Shown one piece after another: positions 1-6,999 of a stretch of DNA of 9,443 nucleotides. Under the pieces are notes generated by a model. That model made no database searches. It saw only the letters and a program-made list of their open reading frames with translations, and was not told the origin of the DNA. Made by a program: the position numbers and the translations under genes. The DNA is from JAICLL01 sp035252155 (GTDB taxonomy: Bacteria; Planctomycetota; Planctomycetia; Pirellulales; JAICIG01). Within the stretch, counting starts at the first letter, position 1. Every line of letters begins with the position of its first letter. The DNA lies in contig DATFDL010000692.1 of the NCBI GenBank assembly GCA_035252155.1, positions 1 through 9,443 on the forward strand, written 5' to 3'.

Positions 1-25
1 CCCGACCCCTGAATCCCGACCCCTG
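1..25. repeat. Two tandem copies of CCCGACCCCTG
   Basis: The 11-mer CCCGACCCCTG occurs at 1-11 and again at 15-25, a 14-base period with spacer AAT, directly before the start codon at 30. It occupies the position where a ribosome binding site would be expected, and none is seen. The array may continue to the left of the window. Function is unknown. Confidence 0.6.
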
Positions 26-29
26 CCCC

Positions 30-1019
30 ATGCCTCGCGTCCTCGTCACCCCCACCGTCATCAAACACCAGCCCGGCCCCTATCGCGACCTGCTCGAACA
101 GGCCGGCCTCGACTTCGCCTATCCCAAGGCCAATCTTTCGGAATCTGTCGCCAACACCGAGCTTTTGCTGGGCGAACTGGCCGGCGTCTCAGCCGTGCTG
201 GCCGGCAGCGAGTTGTATACCCGCGAGGTGCTCGAAAAGGCCCGGCTGCGGGTCATTGCCCGGATGGGCGTCGGCTATGACGCCATCGACGTGGCCGCCG
301 CCAGCGAGGTGGGCACGCTGGTCACCATCGTGCCGGGCACCAACCACCACTCGGTGGCCGAGCAGACACTAGCCCTATTGCTCGGTGTGTTCCGTGGCTT
401 TCCCGGCCGCGATCGCGAGGTGCGCAGCGGCGTTTGGCGCCGCAAGGCGCTGCCGCGGCTGGCTGGCCGCACGCTGGGCCTGGTCGGGCTGGGCCGCATT
501 GGCCAGGCGGTGGTGCCGCGGGCGATCGGCCTGGGCCTGACGGTGATCGCCTACGACCCGTGGCCGAATGAGGCATTCGCTCGCATGCACGACGTGCGGC
601 TTGTTTCGCTCGACGAAATGCTGCAAACCGCCGACATCGTGAGCCTGCACATGCCCTGCACGCCCGAAACCACCCGGCTGATGAACGCCCAGTCGCTAGC
701 CCGGATGAAGCAGGGCGCCGTGCTCATCAACACGGCCCGCGGCGGCCTGGTCGATGAGCAAGCTCTGGCCGATTCGTTGGCCAGCGGTCACCTGATGGCC
801 GCCGGGCTGGATGTCTTCCAGACCGAGCCGTTGCCGCTCGATAGTCCGCTCTTGAAACTCGACAACGTGCTGTTGTGCCCACACATGGGCGGGCTCGACG
901 ACCTGAGCCTGCGCGACATGGCGACGATGGCCGCTCAATGCGTGGTCGATCTTTACCAAGGTCGCTGGCCCGAGGGCTGCGTGGTCAACGAGCACCTCCG
1001 CCCCGGCTGGAAGTGGTAG
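30..1019 (+). CDS. D-2-hydroxyacid dehydrogenase, phosphoglycerate dehydrogenase-like
   Basis: A 329-residue NAD-dependent dehydrogenase of the D-isomer-specific 2-hydroxyacid family, expected to interconvert a 2-hydroxy acid and a 2-oxo acid in the cytoplasm. The Rossmann signature GLGRIG is at residues 153-158, followed by an acidic residue in YDP (D176) that usually selects NAD over NADP. The family's catalytic triad can be placed: Arg237 in NTARGG, Glu266 in TEP, and His285 in CPHMGG. The substrate-domain motif ARMGVGYDAID is at 77-87, and NHHSVAEQTLALLL at 105-118 starts the cofactor domain. The length fits the short SerA-like subfamily. There is no C-terminal ACT regulatory domain, so it could be 3-phosphoglycerate dehydrogenase, a hydroxypyruvate/glyoxylate reductase or a sugar-acid enzyme; sequence alone does not decide. 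The ATG at 30 gives the normal family N-terminus (MPRVLVTPT), although no Shine-Dalgarno precedes it. It converges on the RapA-like accessory gene with a 24-base gap. Confidence 0.9.
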   Translation: MPRVLVTPTVIKHQPGPYRDLLEQAGLDFAYPKANLSESVANTELLLGELAGVSAVLAGSELYTREVLEKARLRVIARMGVGYDAIDVAAASEVGTLVTIVPGTNHHSVAEQTLALLLGVFRGFPGRDREVRSGVWRRKALPRLAGRTLGLVGLGRIGQAVVPRAIGLGLTVIAYDPWPNEAFARMHDVRLVSLDEMLQTADIVSLHMPCTPETTRLMNAQSLARMKQGAVLINTARGGLVDEQALADSLASGHLMAAGLDVFQTEPLPLDSPLLKLDNVLLCPHMGGLDDLSLRDMATMAAQCVVDLYQGRWPEGCVVNEHLRPGWKW

Positions 1020-1043
1020 CGACGATCATTCGTCCAACTCGCC

Positions 1044-2141
1044 CTACTTCGCTTTGCGCTGCCTGGCGATGGGCTGACGACGGCATTCGGGGCAGACCGC
1101 CGTGCCGGCAGGCGATAGATCGAGCTCAAGCGTGGGCCGCCGACAAGCGGCGCAGGGCACGGCTTCGAGCGACTCAAGTAGCGGGTCCCATACACACTGG
1201 CATTGCCCCGATTTGCCGTCGCTGGCTTCGAGGGTCAGGCGAAGCGATAATTTCGGTTGGCGGACCAGTAGCCAGTTCAAGAGCCGCAGACTTACAACCA
1301 GCGTGCTTTTGCGGCGCAGCTCGTCGATGCGCAACGCGCGCTCGCGCTCGACCGCCTGACGGCGCTCGGCGAACCGCTGTGCATCGTCGCCGCGCGAGGC
1401 CGCCCGGCGGCCGCTGTCGTCGAGCTCGCGGCCCAGGTCGTCGTAATACCGGCGCATCCGTTCGATCTGCCGCTCGACGTGCTCGCTCAGCTCGCGCGCC
1501 CGGATATTCGCCAATCCAATCAGCGTGCGCGCTACTTCATCGCGGGCCAGACGATAGGCGTCGGCCCGGCTGACGCAGGGAGCGTCGGGCAGCCACAGCG
1601 ACGGCGTTTCGGACAGCCGCGACCGGTCGAGCAGGTCCTCAAAATGCCGCACCTGGCGGCCGTAATGCAGATCGACCGCCACGGGTACCAGTTCTTCTTC
1701 TTTCTGGTCGCTCGTGAACGTCGCCTCGAACCAATAAATGGCTTGCGGAAAATAGAGTGGGCGCACGCGCTCGACCGTCATCCGCAGCCCTTCGGCCAGT
1801 CTTAGCGAACGAGCGGCGCGGGAGGCAAGCTGGTGCGGCGCCAGGTTTAGCCCCAACATATAAAACCGCGCGTTGCGCCCCCGCTCGATGGCATCGTCCA
1901 ATAAACGATTGACCAGCGGTGTGCCAAAGCTGGCCAGTTGCGCCCGTGGATGCTCGGCCAGGGCTTCGGGATCGAAGGTGATCCGCGGGATCTCAGGCCC
2001 GCCCGGCGCGGCGGGCGCCGCATCGCCGCCGGCCGGCAGCAGCAGATCGTACACCTGCGGTTCGACTTCGTCCCAGACGCCGCCGGTCACTTCCACGTAG
2101 TCTCGGACGAACTGTTCAAGGGTCGAGGGGGCATTGGTCAT
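1044..2141 (-). CDS. RapA/HepA C-terminal-like helicase partner with coiled coil and zinc ribbon
   Basis: A 365-residue protein with no helicase motifs. Residues 54-85 (ITFDPEAL, then FGTPLVNRLLD) resemble the stretch that opens the C-terminal half of E. coli RapA, as I remember it (a TFD..AL segment, then HPLxxxxLD). A beta-rich part (about 90-165) is followed by a long charged helical region (about 195-280, rich in R/E/L, likely coiled coil), matching the RapA order. The tail carries CAAC (330-333) and CPEC (350-353), a treble-clef or zinc-ribbon-like pair 17 residues apart, plus a CQC at 314-316. I infer a separate C-terminal subunit of the upstream SNF2/RapA-like ATPase, perhaps for contact with RNA polymerase or nucleic acid. 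It is downstream of that gene, in the same frame, after a 90-base repeat-filled gap. The only weak ribosome binding site (AAAGG, 12 bases before the ATG) lies inside the repeat. RapA resemblance is by eye only. Confidence 0.75.
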   Translation of the reverse strand: MTNAPSTLEQFVRDYVEVTGGVWDEVEPQVYDLLLPAGGDAAPAAPGGPEIPRITFDPEALAEHPRAQLASFGTPLVNRLLDDAIERGRNARFYMLGLNLAPHQLASRAARSLRLAEGLRMTVERVRPLYFPQAIYWFEATFTSDQKEEELVPVAVDLHYGRQVRHFEDLLDRSRLSETPSLWLPDAPCVSRADAYRLARDEVARTLIGLANIRARELSEHVERQIERMRRYYDDLGRELDDSGRRAASRGDDAQRFAERRQAVERERALRIDELRRKSTLVVSLRLLNWLLVRQPKLSLRLTLEASDGKSGQCQCVWDPLLESLEAVPCAACRRPTLELDLSPAGTAVCPECRRQPIARQRKAK

Positions 2142-2145
2142 GGCT

Positions 2146-2230
2146 GTTTGTCGCCTTTCGCTCCGCGAAAGTAGCGGTTTGTCGGCCTTCGCTCCGCGAA
2201 AGTACGTTCTTTCGCGGAGCGAAAGGCGAC
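2146..2230. repeat. Cluster of three palindromic repeats (two direct, one inverted)
   Basis: Copy A is at 2146-2173 and copy B at 2177-2204, both 28 bases, differing at two positions, period 31. Copy C at 2209-2230 is the exact reverse complement of 22 bases of A (2150-2171). Each copy has an inner dyad, CTTTCGC-TCC-GCGAAAG or a near variant. B and C face each other across a 6-base loop (2203-2208) with 20 of 22 positions pairing, so the transcript can form a long hairpin. It fills nearly all of the gap between the helicase stop (2232-2234) and the next start (2141). No coding domain for mobility is present; it resembles a REP/MITE-like dispersed element. I recall this core as common in Pirellulales genomes but cannot verify it here. 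Confidence 0.85.
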
Positions 2231-2231
2231 A

Positions 2232-4337
2232 TTACGCTTCGGGCGCGAAACGGTTTCCAAAAATCCGGTCGTCGTGGCTGCGCTGTTCGAGATAGGCCTG
2301 CTTGGCCGCCAGCAGCCGCTCGCCGAGCGATTCCATCCGCCGGCCAAAGTCGTCGGTGTCGTCGGCCTCGGCCCATTGCTGGGCGATGAGGTCTTGAAAA
2401 TCTTCTTCTTCGTCGAGGTTGCCCAGGATCATGTCGATCTCGCCGATCACGAGCTCGAACATGCTCAGCTTGGCGTCGAGCAGGTGCAGCACGGCCGCTT
2501 CGAGCGTCTGGGCAGCGACCAGGTTGAAGACATGGACGTCGTGCTTTTGCCCGATGCGGCTAAGCCGTCCGATGCGCTGCTCGATCTTCATTGGGTTCCA
2601 CGGCAGGTCGTAATTGCAGACGGCGTGGGCGAACTGCAAGTTGCGGCCTTCGCTGCCGGCCTCAGTGGCGAGCAATATGCGCGCCTGGCCGCGGAACTGT
2701 GCGACGGCCGCTTCTTTTTCCGACCGCGTGAGCCCGCCGTGAAACAGCGCCACTCGATGCCCGGCCTCGGCCAGCCGTCGAGACAGCATCTCGTGCGTGG
2801 CCCGGAATTGCGTGAAAATAACGATCTTGTCGCGAAACTCTTCGAGCAGCGCCAACAGCCGCTCGACCTTGGCCCGCGAGGGCTGGCGGCGGGCCGCGTC
2901 GTGCAGATCGGCCAACGAATGGCGAACGTCGTCAGGCAGACGCGCGTTCTCCGACATGTTGCCCAACGTGCCGGCCGCCGCCTCGGTGCTGCTGCCCAAG
3001 GCCATCTGCAACGTAATCAAGGCGGTGCGCGAGAGCCCCCCGCGGTTATCGGGCGAACGCAGCCGGGCGCGGACGAACTCGGTGGCCGAGCGGTACAACT
3101 CCGCCTCGCCGGGCGAAAGCGCCAGCCGCTCGGTGCGGGCCCAACGCCGCGTGAATTGCAGTCCCACCGTGCTGCGGCGATTGCGGACCATCACCTCTTT
3201 CAGCAACTCGTGAAGCTGCTCGACGTTCTTCGGCGTCAGCTTATCGCGGCGGTCGACAAACCGCCGCTCGAACTGCCGCGCGGTGCTCAGCAGCCCCGGC
3301 TCGAGCAACGTCACCAGGTTGAACAACTCGTCGAGATGGTTTTGCACCGGCGTGGCCGTCAGGAGCAGCATGAACTGTTTTTTCAGTTCGCTGGCGAACC
3401 GCCAAAGTTGCGTGGTGCGATTGCGCAGATGGTGAGCTTCGTCGACGATGACCAAATCCCAGGGGCGCTCGAGGATGGCCGAGCGGTGCGGCTCGCGCTT
3501 GGCCGTGTGGATCGAGGCGATCACGCGATCGACCTCGCTCCAGGCGGCCGCGCCGCGAGCGCGAAAGGCGGGGTCGTCGTGCGCGATGAAATCGAGCGAA
3601 AACTTCCGTCGCAGCTCGCCCTGCCATTGTTCGACGAGCGAAGGAGGCACCAGCACCAGCACCGAGCGGGCCAGGCCGCGCAGCGACAGTTCGGACAGCA
3701 CCAGCCCAGCCTCGACCGTTTTGCCCAATCCCACTTCATCGCAGAGCATGGCCCGGCCGCGCAGCCGGCGCAGCACCGTTTTGGCGGTGCGAAGCTGATG
3801 CTCAAGAAGCTCCATGTCGCGGACCAGCGGCAGGCAGAGCAGTTGGTCGAACCCGCCGTGCGTGGCCAACCGGGCCGCCCGCAGCGAAAGATCGAACTCG
3901 TCGAGCCGCGCCAGCCGCGCGGCGCTCGGTCGAATGAGCGGCAGGTCGTGCTCCGTGTCGAACCGAAAGCGGCAAGCCTGCCCCGCGGCCGTCGGCGACG
4001 CGACGGAGGCGTCGGCCTCTCTCGCAATGGCATCCGCGGTCGCGGCGGCTTCGATCAGCAGACGATATGAGCCTGGCTGGCGATATTCGAGCCAGACGGC
4101 GGCACTGGCCACGGCCCGCTGCTCGGGCAAAAACAATTCGCCGGTTTTCCGGTCGATGACAAAGTCGACCGAGCGGCCGTGCTCGTCCTCAAGCTCTTCG
4201 ACAGCCATCGGCCCGGCGGCCAGCGGTTCGGGCAAAACGAACCGGCCGTCGCCTGCCGAACGTTCCAAAGCAAAGCGGTCGCCCGGCTCACAGACGAGTT
4301 CGCCGGCGGCCGTCGCCGAAGTTGCAACCCCGATCAA
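2232..4337 (-). CDS. SNF2/RapA-type DEAD/DEAH-box ATPase (helicase core)
   Basis: A superfamily 2 ATPase of the SNF2 class, 701 residues from the chosen start. Motifs in order: motif I DEVGLGKT (200-207, continuing VEAG as in RapA); Ia, LVLVPPSLVEQW (about 227-238); Walker B DEAH (299-302); motif III LTATPVQN (326-333); second RecA lobe from KIVIFTQF (about 504); LLATEAGSEGRNLQ (about 555-568); motif VI EQRIGRLSRIGQ (586-597). The IGRLxRIGQ form is typical of RapA/HepA and its relatives, which use ATP to recycle or remodel RNA polymerase or DNA-protein complexes rather than to unwind. The protein ends about 100 residues after motif VI, whereas E. coli RapA goes on to 968 residues; the missing part resembles the next gene. 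I chose TTG at 4337 because AAGGAGG (4349-4343) lies 5 bases before it; an upstream in-frame TTG at 4358 has no such site. N-terminal residues 1-180 are a helicase-specific lead-in I cannot assign. Confidence 0.92.
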   Translation of the reverse strand: MIGVATSATAAGELVCEPGDRFALERSAGDGRFVLPEPLAAGPMAVEELEDEHGRSVDFVIDRKTGELFLPEQRAVASAAVWLEYRQPGSYRLLIEAAATADAIAREADASVASPTAAGQACRFRFDTEHDLPLIRPSAARLARLDEFDLSLRAARLATHGGFDQLLCLPLVRDMELLEHQLRTAKTVLRRLRGRAMLCDEVGLGKTVEAGLVLSELSLRGLARSVLVLVPPSLVEQWQGELRRKFSLDFIAHDDPAFRARGAAAWSEVDRVIASIHTAKREPHRSAILERPWDLVIVDEAHHLRNRTTQLWRFASELKKQFMLLLTATPVQNHLDELFNLVTLLEPGLLSTARQFERRFVDRRDKLTPKNVEQLHELLKEVMVRNRRSTVGLQFTRRWARTERLALSPGEAELYRSATEFVRARLRSPDNRGGLSRTALITLQMALGSSTEAAAGTLGNMSENARLPDDVRHSLADLHDAARRQPSRAKVERLLALLEEFRDKIVIFTQFRATHEMLSRRLAEAGHRVALFHGGLTRSEKEAAVAQFRGQARILLATEAGSEGRNLQFAHAVCNYDLPWNPMKIEQRIGRLSRIGQKHDVHVFNLVAAQTLEAAVLHLLDAKLSMFELVIGEIDMILGNLDEEEDFQDLIAQQWAEADDTDDFGRRMESLGERLLAAKQAYLEQRSHDDRIFGNRFAPEA

Positions 4338-4342
4338 TGCAC

Positions 4343-4349
4343 CCTCCTT
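4343..4349 (-). promoter_or_regulatory. Shine-Dalgarno of the helicase gene
   Basis: Minus-strand AAGGAGG sits 5 bases before the TTG at 4337-4335. It is a near-perfect match to the anti-Shine-Dalgarno and decides the start: choosing the upstream TTG at 4358 would put this site inside the coding region. Confidence 0.7.
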
Positions 4350-4590
4350 GGCACCCAACGCGAACCGATGTGCGATCGCGTCTCAACCTACCGATTCAGC
4401 GCCTCGATTTCAAGATGCCGCGGGCCTGGCCTTGCCCGCTTTCGGGGAGTCCAAGAACACGCTGTTCATGGCTGATGCTCGTTATGCCGCGCGGCGGTGT
4501 CGGTAAAGCCCGAACTGTGGCGCCTGCCGAGAAACGTGGGGCTTCACGCTCCATTTTAGCGCCGCACTCGGGGGTATGCTAGTCACGCAC

Positions 4591-4613
4591 GGAACGCCAC
4601 ACAAGGGCGTTCC
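4591..4613 (-). terminator. Perfect 8-bp stem-loop after ftsH, possible terminator
   Basis: GGAACGCC (4591-4598) and GGCGTTCC (4606-4613) form a perfect 8-bp stem around a 7-base loop, beginning 34 bases past the ftsH stop codon. There is no T-tract on either side, so it is not a canonical intrinsic terminator. It may protect the 3' end, act with Rho, or be one copy of a dispersed palindrome. Confidence 0.35.
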
Positions 4614-4647
4614 CAACAGATGCACAGCCGCAAATCGCGGCGACCTT

Positions 4648-6780
4648 CTAGCCCTCTTCCGCGCGGCGGAGATCGTCGGGCGGCTCGGCGGAGGCGACTT
4701 CGAGAGTCTCGGCGGCCAGCGGACGCTTGCGCGAGGTGGTGCCGGGCACGATCTGCGGACTCGGTGAGTTCTCTTCGATGATCTGCCGCAATTCGTCGGC
4801 GTCGATCACTTCGCGCTCGATCAAGCGCTTGGCCAGGCCGATCAGCGCGGGTTTGCGAGAATCGAGAATGATGCGAACTTTTTCGATCGCCTCGTCGATG
4901 ATCCGCTGCACTTCGCTGTCGATTTCACGGGCGGTGTGCTCGCTGTAGCTGCGCTCGCGGGGCAGATCGCCCGATCCGGTGAGAAACGGCGAACGGGCGC
5001 TCTCGCGAAAGTTGATCCGCCCCAACCGGCTCATGCCATAGTCCATCACCATGCTGCGGGCAATCTCGGTCGCTCGTTCCAAGTCGTTCTGGGCGCCGGT
5101 CGAGACGTCGTTAAAGATCAACTCTTCCGAAAGCGTGCCGGCCAACAGCACCTGAATGCGGCTCTCCAGCTCGGGCTGGGTCATCAGGTAACGGTCGCCT
5201 TCGGGACGCTGCATCATGTAGCCCAATGCCGCGAGGCCGCGCGGAATGATCGACACCTTGTGGACCGGATCGGTGTTCGGCAGGCTGTAGGCGACCAGCG
5301 CGTGGCCGCTTTCGTGGTAGGCGACACGCTGCTTTTCGTCTTCGTGCATGATCCGCTGCTTTTTCTCCAAGCCAGCGGTCACGCGCTCGACGCCCTCGTT
5401 GAACTCCTCCATGCCGACGGCCGATTTGCCTTTGCGGGCGGCCAGCAGGGCCGACTCGTTCACCAAATTGGCCAGGTCGGCGCCCACAAAGCCCGACGTG
5501 ATGGCGGCCACTTCTTTAAGCTGCACACTGCTGTCGAGCTTGACATTTTGCACGTGGACTTCGAGAATTTTTTCGCGGCCCTTCACGTCGGGGCGGTCGA
5601 CCAGCACGTGGCGGTCGAAGCGGCCGGGACGCAAGAGCGCGGGATCGAGCGTTTCGGGCCGGTTGGTGGCGGCCAGCACAATCACACCGCTGTTCGAATC
5701 AAAGCCATCCATCTCCACGAGCAGGGCGTTGAGCGTCTGCTCACGTTCGTCGTGCCCGCCCACGACGCTGGTGCCGCGGGTCTTGCCTAACGCATCGAGT
5801 TCATCAATGAAGATGATGCAGGGGGCCTTGGCCTCGGCCTGCTGGAACATGTCGCGCACGCGGGCGGCGCCGACGCCGACAAACATCTCGACAAAATCGG
5901 AGCCCGACAGGCTGAAAAACGGCACGCCCGCCTCGCCCGCGATGGCTTTGGCTAGCAATGTCTTGCCGGTGCCGGGCGGCCCGACCAGCAGCACGCCCTT
6001 GGGAATGCGTCCGCCGAGCACCTGGTATTTTTCGGGACTGCGGAGAAACTCGACCACCTCGCGCAGCTCATCGACGGCTTCGTCGATGCCCGCCACATCT
6101 TCAAACGTGACGCCGATGTCTTCCTGGGCGTACATCTTGCCGCGGCTGCGGCCGAAGGCCATGGGGCTGCCGGCGCCTCCGAAGCGGCGCATCATGACGA
6201 CGATCAACAGCACCAACACGCCGACGAACAGCACACTGGGCAGATAATCGCGCCAGCCGCTGGGGGCGTAGTCGCCGGCCGCCGTGAAATGGTTTTCTTC
6301 CAGGAGCTGGGCCAGCCGCGGCGTGTCGAACTCAAAACCCCGCCGGCCACAGCGAAACGCCAAGTGTTTCGGGGCCACGCCCGGCTCCTGCGGGCGGCGC
6401 TGATCGCGGGTGATTTTGCCCGTGATCTCGGTCTGGCTGACCTTGATGTCGGTGGGATCGGAATACCAAATGATGTAAGGTTCTTCGCTGCCGGGCCGGT
6501 CTTCCGCCACTTCGATGTGGGGCGGTTCGGCGGGCGGTTCGCCGGGCTTGGCTTTGACCTCGCTCGTGTGCGGGTTTCCTTTTTTGATCAGCTCGATGAA
6601 GTCGGTGTATTTGATGTCGAGCTCTTGGCCGCTATTGAGCACGATAAAAATGAGCGTGGCGCAGATGCCCAGGGCCAGCAGATACCCGATGGCATTGGCG
6701 CCGACGGGCGGCAGGCGCTTTTCGGCGGGCTTGCGGCCCGATTCCGGGGGTTTGCGGCCGTTCTCGTTTTTCGGTTCCAT
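4648..6780 (-). CDS. ftsH: ATP-dependent zinc metalloprotease FtsH
   Basis: A 710-residue membrane-anchored AAA+ protease that extracts and degrades misfolded membrane proteins and short-lived regulators. The N-terminus is cytosolic; TM1 is at about 31-50 and TM2 at about 179-197, bracketing a periplasmic domain with a Pro/Glu-rich insert (about 76-100). The AAA+ core shows Walker A GPPGTGKT (267-274), pore motif MFVGVGAARVRD (299-310), Walker B IIFIDE (322-327), and the second region of homology ATNRPETLDPALLRPGRFDR with Arg384 and Arg387 as Arg fingers. The zinc site is HESGH (489-493), with the third ligand Asp566 in QNDLERAT, at the E. coli spacing. All catalytic residues are present and the length is slightly above E. 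coli FtsH (644), owing to the periplasmic insert and ends. The ATG at 6780 has GAGAGG 3 bases before it, which is close but usable. Transcribed away from dxr. Confidence 0.97.
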   Translation of the reverse strand: MEPKNENGRKPPESGRKPAEKRLPPVGANAIGYLLALGICATLIFIVLNSGQELDIKYTDFIELIKKGNPHTSEVKAKPGEPPAEPPHIEVAEDRPGSEEPYIIWYSDPTDIKVSQTEITGKITRDQRRPQEPGVAPKHLAFRCGRRGFEFDTPRLAQLLEENHFTAAGDYAPSGWRDYLPSVLFVGVLVLLIVVMMRRFGGAGSPMAFGRSRGKMYAQEDIGVTFEDVAGIDEAVDELREVVEFLRSPEKYQVLGGRIPKGVLLVGPPGTGKTLLAKAIAGEAGVPFFSLSGSDFVEMFVGVGAARVRDMFQQAEAKAPCIIFIDELDALGKTRGTSVVGGHDEREQTLNALLVEMDGFDSNSGVIVLAATNRPETLDPALLRPGRFDRHVLVDRPDVKGREKILEVHVQNVKLDSSVQLKEVAAITSGFVGADLANLVNESALLAARKGKSAVGMEEFNEGVERVTAGLEKKQRIMHEDEKQRVAYHESGHALVAYSLPNTDPVHKVSIIPRGLAALGYMMQRPEGDRYLMTQPELESRIQVLLAGTLSEELIFNDVSTGAQNDLERATEIARSMVMDYGMSRLGRINFRESARSPFLTGSGDLPRERSYSEHTAREIDSEVQRIIDEAIEKVRIILDSRKPALIGLAKRLIEREVIDADELRQIIEENSPSPQIVPGTTSRKRPLAAETLEVASAEPPDDLRRAEEG

Positions 6781-6838
6781 GCGCCTCTCAACCGTCGGTT
6801 TTCGTTGACCCTACAGAAAACGCGATGTTCCACCAGAC

Positions 6839-6867
6839 ATAGTATGCCCTACACTTGTGCGATACAA
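6839..6867 (-). promoter_or_regulatory. Candidate sigma70-type promoter of ftsH
   Basis: On the minus strand, TTGTAT (6867-6862) and TACTAT (6844-6839) are 17 bases apart, about 60 bases before the ftsH start. The matches to consensus are 3 of 6 and 4 of 6, so this is only the best candidate in an otherwise GC-rich divergent region. Confidence 0.3.
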
Positions 6868-6912
6868 CGCCGTGGCCCGCGGTCTGGCCGGGCGATGGTG
6901 GCGATTCTTCGC

Positions 6913-6942
6913 TTGTGGGGCGGCGGCGGGGCGGTTTAGAAT
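6913..6942 (+). promoter_or_regulatory. Candidate promoter of dxr-rseP
   Basis: TTGTGG (6913-6918) and TAGAAT (6937-6942, 5 of 6 to TATAAT) are separated by 18 bases, and would give a leader of about 50 bases before dxr. A second AT-rich box, TATAAG at 6961-6966, is a rival -10 with no good -35. Confidence 0.35.
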
Positions 6943-6999
6943 GCCCCTGGCCGCCCGAACTATAAGTCTCGGCAGCAATTAGCACACCGGAAGGCGGTC

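Larger units (their letters stand above)
4338..4647. other. Non-coding gap between ftsH 3' end and helicase 5' end
   Basis: About 310 bases without a convincing gene. The two flanking genes run in the same direction, so this is the ftsH trailer and the helicase leader. It holds the helicase ribosome binding site (4343-4349), a strong stem-loop (4591-4613) and a smaller one, GCCGC-aaatc-GCGGC (4627-4641). A TAAAAT box on the minus strand (4558-4553) could be a -10 element for the helicase, but no good -35 is placed before it. Short open frames here lack ribosome sites and coding character. Confidence 0.5.

Noticed and set aside
1021..1034. GACGA-TCAT-TCGTC hairpin between convergent stop codons as a bidirectional terminator
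   Set aside because: Only a 5-bp stem with no T-tract on either strand; too weak to call.
875..1573. Plus-strand open frame of 232 codons spanning the convergent junction
   Set aside because: Arg/Ala-rich with no domain; it overlaps the end of the dehydrogenase and runs antisense to the RapA-like accessory gene.
2232..2234. Programmed readthrough of the helicase TAA
   Set aside because: No known readthrough context is seen, and the downstream gene has its own ATG at a natural domain boundary; reinitiation is simpler.
2116..2376. Minus-strand short frames across the repeat cluster (strings such as FAERK and FAPRK)
   Set aside because: They are translations of the palindromic repeat and overlap real genes on both sides.
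2274..4070. Plus-strand open frame of 598 codons opposite the helicase
   Set aside because: It is antisense to a gene with all SNF2 motifs in order. Its translation is rich in Arg, Gln and Leu with no recognisable domain, as expected of a shadow frame in GC-rich DNA.
1044..4337. Anti-phage defence island (DISARM- or BREX-like) based on the SNF2 helicase
   Set aside because: No methyltransferase, nuclease or other defence genes are nearby; the neighbours are housekeeping genes and the motif VI form points to RapA-like proteins.
4553..4558. TAAAAT as a -10 box for the helicase gene
   Set aside because: No acceptable -35 at 16-18 bases and it would imply a leader over 200 bases; kept only as a remark.
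4936..6247. Plus-strand open frames of 284 and 299 codons opposite ftsH
   Set aside because: They are antisense shadows of a fully conserved FtsH coding region, with low-complexity composition.
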